From positions 1 to 64,000 of the forward strand of contig JAEWYQ010000006.1 in assembly GCA_023395555.1 (NCBI GenBank): a DNA stretch of 64,000 nt, written 5' to 3'. The position numbers and the translations under genes are program-made. This document shows, piece by piece, positions 63,091 through 64,000 of this stretch. Under the pieces are notes generated by a model, which was given only the letters and a program-made list of their open reading frames with translations, made no database searches and was not told the origin of the DNA. Within the stretch, counting starts at the first letter, position 1. The number at the start of each line of letters is the position of its first letter. The DNA is from Bacillota bacterium (GTDB lineage: Bacteria > Bacillota > Clostridia > Lachnospirales > Lachnospiraceae).

Positions 63091-63432
63091 ATGGTGGCTT
63101 CCATGGGCGCGGCGCCCATGCTTCTGCAACAGGCGCGAGCAGTTAACAGGGCACTATTTCTTGCGGCAAATGATTGCAGCTTTGGGAAGAAGTATTTTGA
63201 TCTATCCGGGCGGAAGTGGCATATTGATGCCGGCGACAGCGATCTTCCCTGCGGTGAAGTCTACATTGCACCAATTGAAGGCGGGACCCATGGAAGCGTA
63301 TTTTTTGAAAAACTGTATATTGAGGAATGCGGCGTGTTTGAATGCGTTAAATTCTCCGTTGAGAACGGACGGATCACCGGCAGCGACAACAAAAGCGTAA
63401 ATGCTTTCGTGAGCGGGATGGGCCGTGCTTAA
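63091..63432 (+). pseudogene. Fragment of an M29-type aminopeptidase
   Basis: From about residue 20 the frame reads LFLAANDCSFGKKYFDLSG, RKWHIDAGDSDLPCGEVYIA and PIEGGTHGSVFFEKLY, typical of the middle of M29-like metalloaminopeptidases (the GEVYIAPIE strand). The N-terminal and the C-terminal catalytic regions are missing. The first 20 codons look unrelated, and no ribosome binding site is seen. Confidence 0.6.
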
Positions 63433-63523
63433 CAGGTTTCTGTATAAATCTTTGCCTAGTCAACTTCGTCCAATGTATGTGCAGACCTTGCCCCGCCCGG
63501 ATATCCCACTGCAATAATACCGT

Positions 63524-64000
63524 TCAACCTATAAGTTCTATCATTTTCTTAACTGCCTCGTCCACAGTTAAATGTGTTATATCAATACGAGGATAATCAT
63601 ATTGATGATAAATGTTTCTTGATACTTCAATTCCATATTGTATCCGTTGTTCATGACGGCCATCCTTTCTTGCTCTGCGAATATTTTCCTCAAGCTCACA
63701 TTCCAAAATTATTGGCACGAATGTATATGTTAAGCCTGCTTCAGATAGCTGGTCCATAATATTATCAAATATTTGTTTCCTTGGTCCATGAAACCCATAT
63801 AAAAATATTATGTTATTTATAGAGGGACAATTTATATAATTACGCAGCATAGTGAACATATTGTTTGTAACTACTTCCTTAAGTTCATCTGAAAATTCAA
63901 ACGGATGAATCATTCTGCAATAATCACTGTCAACGAGTGCCGAATTGTCTAATTGTTTATATAAAGCAGCACATGTTGTCGATTTACCGATACCATTTGC
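63524..64000 (-). CDS. P-loop kinase-like ATPase (partial, runs off the window)
   Basis: The frame continues to the window edge, and its first visible codons read ANGIGKSTTCAALYKQL, a Walker A loop. ALVDSDYCRM follows (Walker B-like), and NNIIFLYGFHGPRKQIFDNIMD and ECELEENIRRARKDGRHEQRI are later. This layout fits small AAA_33/nucleotide-kinase proteins, which phosphorylate small molecules. The 5-prime end lies beyond base 64000. 159 residues are visible. Confidence 0.8.
   Translation of the reverse strand, partial: ANGIGKSTTCAALYKQLDNSALVDSDYCRMIHPFEFSDELKEVVTNNMFTMLRNYINCPSINNIIFLYGFHGPRKQIFDNIMDQLSEAGLTYTFVPIILECELEENIRRARKDGRHEQRIQYGIEVSRNIYHQYDYPRIDITHLTVDEAVKKMIELIG

Noticed and set aside
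62991..63104. 37-codon minus-strand frame MEATIQDIIRGTITDG and on
   Set aside because: Protein-like but too short, without ribosome binding site or a family I recognise, and overlapping the M29 fragment.
1..64000. CRISPR arrays, tRNA and rRNA genes, intact transposases
   Set aside because: No regularly spaced repeats, cloverleaf-like genes, rRNA segments or transposase motifs were seen.

Overview
The window looks like chromosome of an endospore-forming, motile Clostridia species, most likely of the Lachnospiraceae type. Evidence: the cluster lepA, spoIIP, gpr next to a divergent rpsT; a spore photoproduct lyase-like gene; several chemoreceptors with a CheW; lipoproteins with Gram-positive lipoboxes; S-layer homology repeats; AGGAGG ribosome binding sites and TTGACA/TATAAT promoters. 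I see no rRNA, tRNA, CRISPR array, intact insertion sequence or prophage.

Layout. 1-5820: translation/sporulation core (lepA, spoIIP, gpr on minus, rpsT on plus), with two families of intergenic stem-loop repeats. 5900-12130: small unknown protein, MerR/GyrI regulator, RNHCP protein with a long leader, a secreted YcdB/SLH protein, an MFS transporter. 12165-16300: solute-binding lipoprotein, YesM-type kinase without its response regulator, and a truncated GGDEF gene. 16700-20620: XRE regulator, small helical protein, chemoreceptor, rsgA. 20640-24030: TetR-ABC exporter operon with an operator inside its promoter, and a separately promoted 44-codon cysteine-containing mini-gene interrupted by one TAA. 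24166-28820: ferritin-like protein, MsrA-MsrB fusion, chemoreceptor plus CheW, XRE regulator. 28981-33162: MntR-type repressor and a divergent Mn/Zn ABC transporter whose ATPase gene carries a one-base frameshift. 33305-42340: AraC/GyrI regulator with an unknown partner, DUF5131, GNAT, chemoreceptor, flavin-type protein, Ntn acylhydrolase, ABC exporter with a leader peptide. 42665-46376: a luxE-luxC pair and, divergently, an SPL-like radical SAM gene. 46395-50268: OpuA-type glycine betaine transporter with an adjacent BusR-like (c-di-AMP-type) repressor and a long inverted-repeat operator. 50393-64000: an accessory zone with kinases, AraC regulators, an autoregulated XRE-PLDc_N-ABC operon, and many gene fragments (Fpg-like, glycoside-hydrolase tail, AraC, GNAT twice, PF07553-like, M29 aminopeptidase).

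How it works together: the right half is dominated by stress and envelope functions (osmolyte uptake, metal uptake, methionine sulfoxide repair, small exporters with dedicated regulators). The most unusual items are the near-perfect 197-bp inverted repeat between gpr and rpsT with related copies nearby, the hairpin modules that keep flanks but change stems, the interrupted mini-gene beside an exporter, the isolated luxE-luxC fatty acid reductase pair, and the SPL-like enzyme that seems to lack the usual cysteine.

All calls come from reading the translations and DNA by eye. No database search was run.
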